From: Phytophthora quininea
Lineage: Eukaryota; Oomycota; Peronosporomycetes; Peronosporales; Peronosporaceae
Direction of reading: 5' to 3'
Assembly (NCBI GenBank): GCA_011947345.1
Contig: JAAVTG010000554.1
Location: 1,178,001-1,242,000 of the forward strand
DNA length: 64,000 bases
The position numbers and the translations under genes are program-made. Below the pieces are notes generated by a model. That model searched no databases. It was given only the letters and a program-made list of their open reading frames with translations, and had not been told where the DNA came from. Of this stretch, positions 1 to 11,439 are shown piece after piece (position 1 is the first letter of the stretch; every line of letters starts with the position of its first letter).

Positions 1-129
1 AATAGCAAGGAAACCGGAAAGTCGAAGCACCGAGACTTCTTCAAGGCTGAAGTGCAACAAATTCGGAGAAGTGAACCGAGTGCTCTACCAGCTACAGATT
101 CCAGCGGACATGGCGGGCATCGCTCTTCG

Positions 130-456
130 CCCCCAACTTCATTGAAGATTGGCATCAACGCTTGGGGCATTTGAACTACAGAGCCATAGCGGAGTTATCA
201 AAGTCCGATGCCGTGAAGGCGGCTGAAGATTGTGTGTTCAACAACTCCTTCCAAACCATGTGAGATTTGTGCGCAAGCCAAGGTAAGTCGCGCAATTGTA
301 CCGCGTCAGGCCTCTCACCCACAAGCCGCCCTGCCATGGAGATTTAGCGGGCCCCTTTTAGCGAAGTTATCACGGATATTACTATTGCTACGCTCTCAAG
401 GAGAAAGGTCATACGACCGTGTATTTCCTAAAGACGAAAAACGAAGTCACGCAACG
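130..456 (+). pseudogene. Copia-type integrase fragment (pre-integrase zinc finger)
   Basis: The + strand around 150-290 reads W-H-Q-R-L-G-H-L-N followed about 40 residues later by C-E-I-C-A-Q-A-K. This is the HxxxH...CxxC zinc-binding signature at the start of Copia (Ty1) integrase. Further on, about 390-450, another frame gives A-L-K-E-K-G-H-T-T-V-Y-F, which resembles the beginning of the integrase core. The reading frame is broken between these pieces, and no RT or RNase H follows. The piece stops exactly where the gypsy LTR begins at 457, so it looks like an older Copia copy cut by a later insertion or rearrangement. Sure of the family, unsure of the exact left limit because it may extend beyond the window. 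Confidence 0.7.
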
Positions 457-690
457 TGTAACGGTGTTACACGAAAGTCACGCCCGTGCGTTGACTTTAG
501 AGGTAACACAAAACTCTTAACCGTGTGTAGAGTTTTGACTCTGTAGCCATGAGCTCTCCACCACTCATTTACATATTCTTAAATTAACTATGCTATATAG
601 TTTAGTCTATACATTTACAAGCAAGGTCAGATAACAATTCAATTCAGTTCTATTTTTGCAGTTAATCTGTGTAGTCCTTATTTTAAGTAC
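457..690 (+). repeat. Truncated 5' LTR of gypsy element A
   Basis: This stretch aligns closely with the first about 220 bases of the LTRs at 5371 and 23646, starting from TGTAACGGTGTTACAC. It shares the internal T-rich segment and the run ending CTATTTTTGCAGTTAAT. After about 690 the match stops, whereas the other two LTRs run on for another about 150 bases. The 3' part of this LTR, the primer-binding site, gag and protease are therefore missing, and pol begins less than 70 bases later. Confidence 0.8.
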
Positions 691-739
691 TCAAGGAGTA
701 TGGAGACGTTGTCTCAAAGGAGCCACCTAGTGGCCTCCC

Positions 740-3700
740 TCCTGACCGAGGGTCCGTCATGAAATTGACCTGGTTCCCGGAACGAAGTACTGCGTCACAC
801 GCCAGTGGCCCTTACCGAAGGAGCAGTGCGACGTCATTGACGCCTTCTTCCGTGCTAAGCACGCGGCAGGGCTTGTGGGTGAGAGCAAGTCTCCGCACTC
901 CACCCCGACGTTCTGTGTCAGAAAGCCTAACGGCAAGTGGCGCATCGTTCATGCTTTCAATAAGCTGAACGCGGCCACGATCCCGGCGCAGACGCCGATT
1001 CCTAGGAAGGATGTTCTTCAGAACAACATGGTTGGTTGTACCATGTATAGCGCGCTCAACTTAGTCGATGGCTATTACCAACTGCTCATGCGAGCGAGTG
1101 ATGTGCCGCTTACAGCGGTGAGCACACCGAGCGGTATGCTTTGGGAGTGGCTCGTTATGCCCCCAGGGCTGTCGAACGCACCAGCGACGTTCAATCGTCT
1201 TGTGACGCAGCTATTTCGGCCTCATCGGGCGTATGCGCAGACATACTTTGACGATATCTTCGTCCGTAGTCGTGCTGAGCACGGAAAGACTGACGTCAAG
1301 ATGCACGTTGAGCATCTGCGAGCGGTGCTCGAGTGCATGCGCACGAACAAGTTGTATGCCAACGTAGACAAGTGTGTCTTTGGCGCCGAGGAGATTCCCT
1401 TCCTCGGCTGCTTCATTGGGAAGCGTGGCTTGCGGGCAGATCCTGCCAAGGTCAAGGCCATGTTGTTAACTGGCCGGTTCCTATGAACCAGAAGGACCTT
1501 CGCAAGTGGCTTGGCCTTGCCAATTACTTGCACAAGTACAGCGAGAACTACGCTGAGTTGGCTCGGCCATTGTCCAAGCTCCTTAAGAAGGATGCGGACT
1601 GATGTTGGCGTACTGAGCACGATGCTGCGTTGCGCAGATCAAAGAGAGCCTCCTATAGGCGCCGATACTGGCGCTGCCGGACCCCGATCATCCGTTTAGC
1701 GTCGTCTGTGACGCTTCCGATTTTGCCATCGGCTGCGCTTTGCTTCAAGCGGACGCCGAGGGGCGTGAACGCGTGATCGCGTTTGAGTCTCGTCAGCTTA
1801 AAGCTGCGAAGAAGAACTACCCAGTTCACGACAAGGAGCTACTTGCAATGAAGTACGCTCTCGTCAAATTCAGGGTGCACCTGCTCGGCTCTAAGCCGTT
1901 CGTGATCTTCACGGATCATGCGTCACTACGCACTGCGACACAGTCGCCTCACCTCTCGCAGAGGATGGCCCGCTGGCTCTCCTTCTTTGCGGAGTACAAC
2001 TCGAGGTGAAGTACAAGCCTGCCAGGCAGAACGTCCTGGCCGATGCGCTGTCGCGCCGGCCGGACTATGGGCTCTCTCATGTCACGGTGGTGGTGTCATC
2101 GGTGACGGATTTGATCCGAGCAGCGTATGCACAGGATGAGTCCTGCGTCGCATTGCTGCGCGCTCTGGGGAGCGAGGAGTTCAAGGACTCGAAGACAGAA
2201 CTGTCTGGGCGCTTGCGGGCAAGGCTGCATCGCTACACTTGCGATGGCGGCCTGCTGTATTACAGCACGGGTCCTGACGACCGTCCTCGCGTCGTGGTGC
2301 CTCACGATGAGGACCTCAAGTATCGGATACTTTATGAGGCTCACGACACTCCCACGAGCGGCCATCTTAGTCGCGAGAAGACCTACAGCTCAGTGAGCTC
2401 CATGTACTGGTGGCCCAAGCTGTACAAGTGGATCAGCACATATGTGCGCACGTGTGAGACGTGTCGACGGGGCAAACCCGCGCCATATGCGGCATCGCCT
2501 TTGGCGAGCTTGCCAGTACCCAGCGGGTGTTGGCAATCCATAAGTATGGACTTTGTGTTTGGCCTGCCGAAGGACTCGGCAGGCAACACGGGCATTGCGG
2601 TCTTTGTTGACCGATTGAGCAAGATGGCTCACCTAGCGGCAGTGCCGGACTCCATTGATGGAGAGGGTACAGCCTCGCTGTTCATCGATCGAGTCTTTCG
2701 GCAGCATGGGCTGCCGGAGTCGATCGTCTCGGATCGAGATCCGCGCTTCACGGGGAAGTTCTGGACGTCCGTCTTCAAGGTGCTAGGTACGCGACTGGAC
2801 ATGTCCACAGCGGATCATCCGCAGACCGACGGTCAGACCGAACGCGTCAACCGCGTCTTGCACAGTGTGTGCGCTGAAACTCCGAAGCGGTGGAGCGTTA
2901 TGCTTCCGCTTGTCGAGTTTGCATTGAAAAATGCAGTGCATGCCTCTACAGGCTTCACTCCGTTCTACGTGAACGGCTTAGCGCACCCACGCGTCCCTCT
3001 TTCCCCGCCACTGCGTGGTCACGGGCTTGGTGAGGAAGGGATAGCTCCCGAGCTTGCTGATGTCAGCCCTCTTGCGGTGCGCAAGCAAGTCGATGACTTC
3101 CTCTCGACGAGGTTGAGCGTCTTACGCAGTGTGCGCGACGCGATGGCTGAAAGCCAAGATGTTCAGAAGGAACAAGCTGATGCAAAAGGCAGAGGCAATA
3201 TGGGGAATTCCAGGTCGGAGACCTTGTTTTATTAAACGCTAAGAACCTCCCTACACATGCAGTATCTGCCGTCTTCAAGACGAAACTCCGACCACGGTTC
3301 ATCGGACCGTTCAAGGTCGTGGCCAAGAAGGATCTTACATACACGCTGAACCTCCCAGCGAAGATGCGAACACATCCCGTGTTCTACGTGGGCTTGCTAA
3401 AGCCATACCAGAACCCCGCGGGGGTGAGCGCGGAGGCGCTGGCGCCACAGGCGGCGCCGACAACGCTGAGTAGACGAACTGCTGCAGCCCGGTCAGTTGA
3501 CCCCGAAGCTCCGCGAGCCCTGGCTCCTGAGCGCGAAGACGATCGGAGATCGATTGCGGGGCCTCGAACCACTCCACCCGCTGCTGCAGATCCGTCAGAT
3601 CTTGATCGTAGCGATCAAACGTCTCCCAGACGTCTCGTGTCTGGCGAGCGAGCTCTCCCCGCAGCGAGCGAACACGGTGCAGCATGGCTGACACCTCCGA

Positions 3701-4013
3701 CTGACGCGCCCAGCGCGAGCCAGGAATCGGATTCCTATGGTCATCGACCATCCGACCATCGCCCACCTCCGGCGCTGCTCGATGAGCACGGTGACCTCCA
3801 CTATCCCGTGGAGCGTCTTCTAGCACGCCGCCGAAGTAAGGGTCAAACCCAGTATTTGGTGAAGTGGAGGGTTACCCTCACTGCCAGAACTCGTGGGAAT
3901 ACGAGGTGCCTCCGAGGCAAGATTGCCCTGACGTCGTGGACGCTTTTGATCGAGCTGATCAAGGGCGCCCTGAGGGCTCACGGTCGACTCGTCGACCGAG
4001 CCGCGCTTCTCGC
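740..4013 (+). pseudogene. Ty3/gypsy pol (RT, RNase H, integrase, chromodomain), degenerate
   Basis: Conserved blocks follow in order. Reverse transcriptase runs from about 765 to 1590, with F-C-V-R-K-P-N-G-K-W-R-I-V and the catalytic Y-F-D-D-I-F at about 1245-1262. RNase H is at 1690-2005, with V-V-C-D-A-S-D-F-A-I-G and T-D-H-A-S-L. Integrase is at 2006-3235, with an H-H-C-C finger ending C-E-T-C at about 2455, a first catalytic Asp in S-M-D-F-V-F-G, a second in S-D-R-D-P-R-F, and Glu in D-G-Q-T-E-R-V. The integrase tail and a C-terminal chromodomain (Y-L-V-K-W about 3860) follow, with the frame ending near 4013. Frame changes near 1475, 1600, 2005 and 3225 and in-frame stops make it non-functional as read. 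A few of these could be assembly errors of the kind seen in the host genes. There is no gag or protease upstream. Confidence 0.9.
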
Positions 4014-4049
4014 CACTAGTGCGAGGCGCGTCCGGGTCAGAAGCAGAGC

Positions 4050-5360
4050 TCATGCTCTGATCCGGGGCTGGTTCAGCCAGCGGAACCTCTCCCTGAGAGG
4101 CAGGAGCGAAATGGGACGCACCCGTGCCGGTGGCACGCGCAGAGCGCAAACGAGGACCCTCGTGCGAGACTTAGCGAAGTCAAAGTACAGACGTCGTTCG
4201 ACGCGAACGTCCGCTTCGCTGAAGCTTGCATGCAGGTTGTCGAACGACTGCAACTTGCGACCGTGTTCGGCCCAAGTCTGGAAAGCCGAGAGATACTCTT
4301 CGGCTGTCTCTCCAGGCTTGAGAGCGATGAAATACGTCCGTATCTGCGGCACCGAGCCGCCGCTCGCTTGAGCGTGTAGACGTTGGCGATATTCCGCCAT
4401 GTTCGTCACCTGCGGTGTCAGGAACCGCTCGTGGAGCGCTTGACGAGCCGCCAGCTCAGCGTCCATGCGGGCTGGAGGTCCCACGATATAGCTGGCGAGC
4501 GAAGGCTGTGCGGCAGCAGCTCGATCCCGCTCGCCTGCATCGCGCGGCTCGAAGCCGTAGTCGCGTCGTGACGGAGTCAGCAATGGCTGTGGCACCGGAC
4601 GGTGCGAGCGCGTGTACGCCCGATTCGTGAGGGCGTGGTCCTGAGCCTCGTCGAGGTCATTCGTGATGACGCGCTCGCTGGAGCGGTCGTCTTCACCACG
4701 AGGAGGTAGCATTGGCCGTGCGCAAGACGCTCAACACGAAGGCCGAGGGCCTGGCTTCAGGAAATGGACATGGCGTCCGCAGCGGTGGTCGCTGACCGGG
4801 AGGTGTCCGTGGGTCACGCGGAGAGCGTGGCGTACGCGGAGGAGATCGCGGCGCTGGGCTTCCAGCCCTCGGCGAAGCGCCTGAGCGATCAGCGTGCCCG
4901 TCACGAGCCGGCGTACTGCAGCCTTGGTCATCCGACTCATCGTAGTCGACCTCGCCGTCCTCCTGGGGCGAGCGAGGGCGCCGTATCGGCGAAGGGAACG
5001 CCGTATCGGCGACGAGAGTGGACTTCCACCTCGTTACGAGGTCACGTCGCTGCCAGCCTGGCTGTCGGAACTGCCCGTGGGGCTGCGCATGGCGCGATCT
5101 CCGTAGATTCGGCGATGCGCCGCGAAGTACTCCGCAAAGGAGAGCGTGAGAGCGGCCTGGGGCCGGCTTGTGGTCGCGCACGAGCGCTGGGAAGCTGAGG
5201 ACAGCCTGGCAGGAAGGCCTGCAAGTGATCGACACTTGAGGCACGCGAGAAATAGGCTCGGCGAGCCAACGGCAGCCTCGTTGAGGCGTAGCGACCAGCG
5301 GAAGTCTCTAAGAGACGCGACCTTACTAAGGCAGTTGTGGACCCGAGGTATCCACTGTTT
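4050..5360 (-). other. Antisense open region between pol and 3' LTR of gypsy element A
   Basis: Downstream of the pol stop and before the polypurine tract, the minus strand is open for long stretches. One is 220 codons (4712 to 4050) and three overlapping ones lie in 4693-5423. The 4050-4712 frame contains S-L-A-S-Y-I-V-G-P-P and later P-G-E-T-A-E-E-Y-L-S-A-F-Q-T-W, which has the look of a gag-like helical protein. The related copy B keeps most of this frame through two in-frame deletions of 36 and 9 bases but loses it through a 29-base deletion. No family was recognised. It could be a genuine antisense gene of this element family or a chance open frame in GC-rich DNA. Confidence 0.35.
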
Positions 5361-5370
5361 GGAGGGAAGG
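5361..5370 (+). other. Polypurine tract of gypsy element A
   Basis: GGAGGGAAGG lies immediately before the TG that opens the 3' LTR at 5371. This is where plus-strand DNA synthesis is primed in LTR retrotransposons. Copy B has GATGGGGG at the equivalent place before 23646. Confidence 0.7.
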
Positions 5371-5742
5371 TGTAACGGGGTTACACGAAAGTCACACCCG
5401 TGCGTTGACTTTAGAGGTAACACAAAACTCTTAACCGTGTGTAGAGTTTTGACTCTGTAGCCATCTGGCTCTCCACCACTCGTTTACATATCTCTTTGAT
5501 TAACTGTGCTATATAGTTTAGTCTATGCATCTACACCAGGGTCAGATAACAATTCAATTCAGTTCTATTTTTGCAGTTAATTAGTGTTATCCTTGTTTAT
5601 AGCGACACTGACTCTGCGAGTCCTACTTACGGGACTGTACTTGGTTCTTGTATAGAACCGAAGGCGGGACACCTAAAGAGACAGACTCGGGGAGTCCTAC
5701 GTCTTCCTCTGTGCACGTGCACCGCTACGCAGCCTCACTGCA
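5371..5742 (+). repeat. 3' LTR of gypsy element A
   Basis: 372 bases beginning TGTAACGGGGTTACAC and ending ...CTGCA. The LTR of copy B (23646-23991) matches over its whole length, and the truncated 5' LTR at 457 matches the first part. It opens with a TGTAAC/GTTACA dyad separated by three G. At its right edge it abuts, with no gap, a gypsy relic on the opposite strand. No matching target duplication was found, because the left end of element A lies in a different context. Confidence 0.85.
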
Positions 5743-8690
5743 CGGTGCGTGCGTGGTACTTCCAGTAGCCACGCCTCTCACCAGGCAGCAGGTCCAAGGC
5801 CATCATCACATCTGATCGAGCAAACTTATCGATCCTTCGAAGACTTGACACAGCAGGGGTACGTTTTCCACGAAGTTCACATGTATTGTCGGGGAAGTCC
5901 ATCACTTCACTAACCTTCGATCCCGACTGCTTTTCGATATATGCAAAGATGCTGAGCCTAGAACGCTCGGCTCGTTCCGGATTCCAACCCGGCGAGCGTC
6001 CTAGTTTAACATCTTCTCCGCGTTGGCAGGTAAGAGTCCCGCGTGCTTGGAGGGGTTGTACCATTGACGGACGAGGTTGTAAAACTCTTCCATCGGGCAC
6101 TCCCCAGCCTCGTGGATCTTGCCGCAGCCGCGTCACACGAAGAGACAGCGATCTGACGGATGACCCTTCTTGCCACACCTTTGACAGGTCAAGCGCTTCC
6201 AACAACCAAGGTCGTTGTGCCTCGTTGACCCACAGTGGGAACAACGAGTGGTAGGCACCCCATGTCCGACAATCCGGGTTGGCGATAATGATCGTGATCC
6301 TCGTGCTTTGTGATCGGCTTCGTCGCGGCCAAGTAAATCCTGCGCAAGTCACCATCGCGATCGGATCCATCCGCATCGGAGTCTGGCTCGCTCGACTCGC
6401 TGGCCGCCCGCAGAGCGCGTACAGCTTTTGTAGTGGCAGAATTACTCTAAATTGCAGATGGCTTGGGGCGATACTAGTTGGAGCCCACTGCAGCCTTTCA
6501 AGACGGGTCTTAGCACGCTGGCATGCACGAAGTGTTTTCTCCAACGCGTCGGCATCAGGCAAGCGCAGCATCGCAAGTTGATCCGCCAGATCGCAATCGT
6601 CCAAGGTCTCGGTGAAGTGCTCCACATGCTCTCGGCGAGCAGCCGATGATCCATCCTTAATGTGGAGCTTCGCGCGCATTCCGGCGACATTCAAGCGGTA
6701 GAGATATTGCAGTGGAGACTCGTCCGACTTCTTCCTGGGGTGGTAGTATTGTCTCGCGACAGATACTCCACGCCCGCAGTACTGCGTTTGGAACTCGTCC
6801 AGAAGCAGCTTCCAGTTGCCGCGGATCGTGCGTCCCAGTTGGCGATACCAAAACCGGGCGGACCCCGTGAGCAAGTCTCGGAAGACCAAGCACTTCTCTT
6901 CGTCGGGCGCCTGGTCGCGGATGAATGCAGACTTTGCCTTTGACAACCACGATCGCGCACGCTCTTCGTCGTGCTCCTTGCCGGCAAACTCCTTCAACTC
7001 TGAGATTGCAGAGACACGGATTCGTGGAGCGATGGGTGTCCCAGCTGTGGCGGCAGCGGTTGCCACTGCGGCAGCACGGCGTGGGGTGGCGATGTCTAAT
7101 GCATCAGTATCAAACTCGTGAACCGACTCCATCTCAACATCGCGCCCTCCATGAGACTCCGGTTCCGCTTGGGTATGTTTCACATGGGTTTTCGGCACCA
7201 TCTTCAGGTTCTTCTCCTTCAGGAACTTGTCCATGGCAGAGTTGAAGAATGACTCCATCTTCTCCGGCGTGACGTCTACAGGATTCGACGCAGCGGGTAC
7301 CGGGGCGGCTGGTGTTGGCGGGTTATCGGTCAATGACTTAACATGTTTCGAGCGACCATGATGGCCTGCCAGCACTGCCGCACCTGAAGGACCAAGTGTC
7401 ATGCGACGAGGCTCACTTGATGTATCCGACCCAGCTTCTGAAGTGGCTGACGCGTAGCAAGACGATCCGGTATGGTACTCAGTTGTCCGAGGCAGCGGCG
7501 GCGTCTCCTATTTGGCAGGAACAGCCGCAGGAGTGCCTCCAACCACAGCAGCCAGCATATCGTAGAAGGTTGCCAGGGCGTACTGGATCGCGTCAAGCTC
7601 GAAGTCGAAGAGATATTCCGCCTCCCAGGCTTGCGCCACCATCCCAGCTTGTTCAACGAGATGCAGCAAAGCCTTGATGGCGTCGAGCTTGTTCGTGACC
7701 ACCGGAGGGGCAGCCACAGGGTCAGTCCAGTTCCCAAGCAGATGCAGCTGCATCGTCTTCATCACGGAGTTCCTGGTCATGAACGCATGGAGCTCCTTCC
7801 GGTTGTACACGGCTTCCAGTTGATCATCGGTCCAAGTCGAAGAACCACCACGGTCTTCACCTTCCGATCCTGGAGCCTTCAATTTTTTCCGCGCAGTCTT
7901 CGTCGTCGGTGTGGAGCTCGGACGCAAGGCTGGCGATGTGGTGGTGGATGAAGGTCCGACAACTTTCGCCGGTGGACCTTCGTCCAGCGGATCACAACTC
8001 GCGTCGTGACCCGCGGGTGCCCCCGAGGGGGCATAGGTAGGAGGTTGAGGTTTATCTTCCAGGTCCGTTGCCGGACCCTCCTCAATTCCGTGGCCAGAGT
8101 TCCTCCCGGGGCTCTGTCCATCCGCGGGTCTATCTCCATTCAGCGGCGCCGTTGTCGACCCGACTCCCGTCGACGCCTCAGTCCCTGGTTCAGCCTTGAC
8201 TTGCACGTCTGTTTGTGGGGACTCACGGTGAAATCCCGAGTCTCCCAAAGATCCGGGCACGCGCACCATTCTGGCGAAGCGCAATCACGAAATCGTCCGC
8301 GATCAGCTAGCACACGGCGTCCAGACTACCGACCAACGGAGGGGTTCTCCGATCGTCCGTGAAGGGGATGCTGAAGTCTTCTCACCTTGTGTACCCGTCG
8401 GTTGGGCCAGCTCTGCTCCTCGGGAAACTCGAGAGGATGTGCAGTTGTTGCAAGATGAACCGCCTTGGCGCGGCACGAGACTGTTGGAAGCTGCGCGGAA
8501 ACTCTTCACGCAGCCGCCGGTGGTGGGGATGTCAGCTCCGACCGAGTAGCTCGAGGTCGGGGTTGACGAGGTTGCCTTGGTTGGGTGTGTATCCAGGGGT
8601 TTGTCCTTTCCAATGGGGCTCTTGCGAGCGCTTGACCGCTTCCTGTAGCGGGGGCTTGAGGGGTTGAGGATGATCACCAGCCACAAATCT
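5743..8690 (-). pseudogene. Gypsy gag and start of protease (element C), degenerate
   Basis: Read right to left, this is a broken gag. The N-terminal part (about 8690-7508) is Pro/Thr-rich and ends in a helical stretch. The capsid-like part (7402 to about 6460) contains W-L-S-K-A-K-S-A-F, A-R-F-W-Y-R-Q-L and L-L-D-E-F-Q-T-Q-Y, typical of retrotransposon gag. A CCHC zinc knuckle C-Q-R-C-G-K-K-G-H-P-S-D-R-C sits in a different frame near 6130-6190, with a stop just after it. The last readable part, L-D-L-L-P-G-E-R-R-G-Y-W near 5765-5800, resembles the linker before the gypsy protease. The relic then ends at the LTR of element A. RT and integrase are absent. At least three frame changes are visible. 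Confidence 0.8.
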
Positions 8691-8749
8691 CCGGGGCCTT
8701 ACCAACAGCGAGGGTGGGCCAATATACTTCCCGTGCCCCGATGACCGCT

Positions 8750-8922
8750 TGTGTACTAGAAGGCAAAATCGACTCTCTGTTTGTTCCTTATGCTTCCTCC
8801 TTGGTTACCCTGTACCTTACATCGTTCCTACGTGGCCTTGCGTCTTACTTGATTCATTCCCTTCGTATCCCGCCTGAAACTGGCCGCACCGTAGGCCTCC
8901 ATGTGGGTGAAACTCCGTCACA
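8750..8922 (-). repeat. Probable 5' LTR of gypsy element C (inner end unresolved)
   Basis: On the minus strand a TG at 8922 opens TGTGACGGAGTTTCACC. This resembles the first 16 bases of the element A LTR (TGTRACGGRGTTWCAC). It lies just upstream of the element C gag in the same orientation, where a 5' LTR is expected. The inner end and the primer-binding site could not be placed with confidence. Confidence 0.45.
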
Positions 8923-8939
8923 TCATGTCCCGACCTGAG

Positions 8940-9080
8940 TTCCATCATACACCATTGGTGATCGCAGTCGATCAGTGATGGTCGCCGTTCATGATCGCCA
9001 TCGCTGAATGATGGTTCGCTGAATGATGGTAACCATTCCTGATCGCGGTCCGTGAGTGAAGGTCAGATCTGAACCCATAT
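8940..9080. repeat. Degenerate short tandem repeats (ATGATGG / GATCG motifs)
   Basis: About 140 bases in which GCTGAATGATGG, GATCGC and CAGTGATGGTCGC recur with variation at irregular spacing of roughly 15-30 bases. No coding frame is suggested. It lies just outside the probable LTR of element C and may be flanking satellite-like DNA. Confidence 0.45.
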
Positions 9081-9838
9081 CAGGAAGAATCTAGTGGGCA
9101 TCCCTTCGCGTGATTACCCATCTGTTGCTACGCCGTGTAGTCGTTGCTGGGGTCTAGCCCACCAACACTAACACTTTACGGAAGGTGTACAGCTGCAGAA
9201 AGTAAGGACGGTTGCTTAACTACGGACTGTTAAGCAGGTGCAGCAAGTACGGACGGGTCCAACGAATGGGTCTCCAAGAGCATGCATAGGAGAGCAGCTA
9301 GTGAAAGCTAACAAACTACTCAATATATATCACTTCTACTTTTGCATCGGAAGCGACAACACCATCACTCAACAGTCGCGTTTTCTCCAGCCCGCTTCTG
9401 CACACTGTTGGAAGCAGCGATTTTCAAAGTGCTCATGAAAGTGCTCACAAATTTGTTGGCGCAAGACGCACATAAAAGACATGCTGTAGAACACATAACT
9501 CACTCTCCCTACACATTTGTATTACCCAGTTCGCAGACAAGCAGTAAGCAAGGCGGCCCCAGCAAACGCTCGCGTTGTGCTTTCAGGCCTCAATTGAGTC
9601 AGCCCCATCCTGGCTCTAAATGCTGCAGATGACCTCACGGTATGTTCCCCAGAAGAAGTTGTAAAGATCCCAGTGCCCCCACCCTCCCCTCTGTTGCTTT
9701 GACTAACGTTTGTGGTGTGGAGATTTCTCCAAGACCCAGCAACCAGCTGTCGCCTCTGCTATTGGCTGATAAAGGGGATCCAGCTGGACCAATGGTGACG
9801 TGAGGCGAAGGTTCATTGAAGGTCGCTATTGCAAACTA
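9081..9838. other. Gene-free repeat flank; last about 130 bases match 16939-17069 inverted
   Basis: No open frame of interest. From about 9709 to 9838 the sequence matches the reverse complement of about 16939-17069, with roughly 20 mismatches by eye. The match stops at the Helitron end. It therefore looks like a copy of a dispersed repeat into which the Helitron inserted. Confidence 0.6.
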
Positions 9839-9851
9839 CTAGCCTAGCGTC

Positions 9852-9864
9852 GCCGCGTAGCGGC
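9852..9864 (-). terminator. Helitron 3' hairpin
   Basis: Perfect 5-bp arms GCCGC/GCGGC around a 3-base loop, nine bases inside the CTAG terminus. In Helitrons a hairpin at this distance marks the end of rolling-circle transfer. Confidence 0.7.
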
Positions 9865-10148
9865 AGTGGGTTATGGTTAGATGCAGCTGTGTGGACCGCC
9901 TGCCTTCGCTACGCTCCGGCGGGATGATGTAGCTTTTCACACGAATCAGTAAGTAGTTTAATCTAAAACTACGGGCTTATAAAATATTTTATAAAACATG
10001 AAAAGTGCCAAGTGCCATTTGTCTAAAATAAAGCTAGGTTCTAGTTCGTAGTGGCAAGCTACTACATCTAGCCTAGAAATGCACCTCGACTCCTAATCGA
10101 AAATCTGCGTGTACACGATGTTTCCCGTGTACACTCCTCCGTCCGGGT

Positions 10149-11431
10149 CTACGAACTCTGGATAATCAACGCCTTGAACTTGCTTCGGGAGGTCACGCGA
10201 AACAACGCCACATACAACTGGCCATGGGAAAAGCACGGGGAAGCTAAGTACAGCCCCAAGTTTAACACCGTCTGACCTTGGGCCTTGTTAATCGTCATGG
10301 TGAATGCTGGTTGCACGGGGAACTGCTTTCGTCGTAGCCGGAAGGGGAAATCGGAGCTGTCGTCGTCGCTCACGAACATAATTCTCGGGATGAGTACTTC
10401 TTGGCCTCTTCGTTCTCCAGTCATAATTGTTGCTCTAATGACGTGGTCCTTCAAGTCGACGATTCGTAGACGCGTTCCGTTGCACAGTCCAAGATCCGGG
10501 ATGAGATTTCTCATCATCATGATGGGGATGCCCTTCTTGAGCAGTAGTCTGTGAGGTAGAATCCCGTTCATGTTCACCGAGTGGAGAAACTCCTGCTCGA
10601 ACAACGTTCCGTCGTCATCCTCCACCGAGTCTACCGACAAATACTTCCGCGCTGTCTCCGAAAGTCGAGCTGCGACTGCCTCGTTGATTCTCCGTACCGT
10701 CTCGTTCGTAGTCGTCAAAATCGTCCGACTGGCAAAATATTCATCCGTCGCAACCTCCGGATTCGCAACGTCGGCATACATTGCGTCAATGATGCGGGTC
10801 ATACCCCTTGGTGTTACCTCTTGAGCTATTTCCTCGTCCTCGTCGTCTTCTACAGGAGAATTCGGGGTCAGCATATCAGCAGGAATCTTGATGTAGTCAT
10901 TGCCAAGATCAGCACGTTTTTCGTGCCGACCCTCTCCAACGGCAAGCAAAAATTCAGAAAAGACAGGATATCCTCGTCGCTTTCTCCTGTCCCCTCGCTC
11001 CCAATGCGCATGTTCTGCGTTAACCGAACCTGCAAAAAGTGTCTCCACAGAGGCGATTCCTTTATACACGCGTTGATCGTTTCTGTAGGCGTGCCTCTCT
11101 TCACGACAGGAAGGATCTGGCGGAAATCTCCTGAGAGCACAAAAACCTTTCCGCCGTAAGGCTCCCTGGGGTTATCCATAATGTCCCGTAGCGTTCGGTC
11201 GACAGCCTCAAACGCGTGGCGATGCGTCATTGGAGCTTCATCCCAAATGACCAAACTGGTCTGCTGGATAAGATTGCGCAAGTGCGATTGTTGGAAAATC
11301 GAACACGTAGAATCCTTGTGCAGTTTCAGCGGAATTTTAAAAGTAGAATGCGCCGTACGCCTGCCCATAGGAAGTGGAGATGCAATTCCACTATACGCAA
11401 CAGCAAGTGCAAATTTCCCATCCAGACGCAC
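10149..11431 (-). pseudogene. PIF1-like helicase domain of the Helitron, no P-loop
   Basis: Two overlapping frames cover this region. The upstream frame (11431-10868) has the A-Y-S-G-I-A and R-T-A-H-S-T-F-K-I-P blocks, then the Walker B motif V-I-W-D-E-A-P-M-T and S-G-D-F-R-Q-I-L-P. The downstream frame (11069-10149) has helicase motif V/VI-like M-T-I-N-K-A-Q-G-Q-T and ends near 10149. The Walker A P-loop expected just upstream of 11431 is not present in any frame, so ATP binding is lost. A frame change lies near 10900-11060. Confidence 0.8.
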
Positions 11432-11439
11432 CCTAAATC

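Noticed and set aside
3335..3826. 163-codon minus-strand frame with a coiled-coil look
   Set aside because: It lies opposite the sense integrase-tail/chromodomain frame (3319-4013). Its conservation in copy B is explained by the sense protein.
9342..9632. 96-codon + strand frame
   Set aside because: Composition and position in repeat DNA give no support for a gene.
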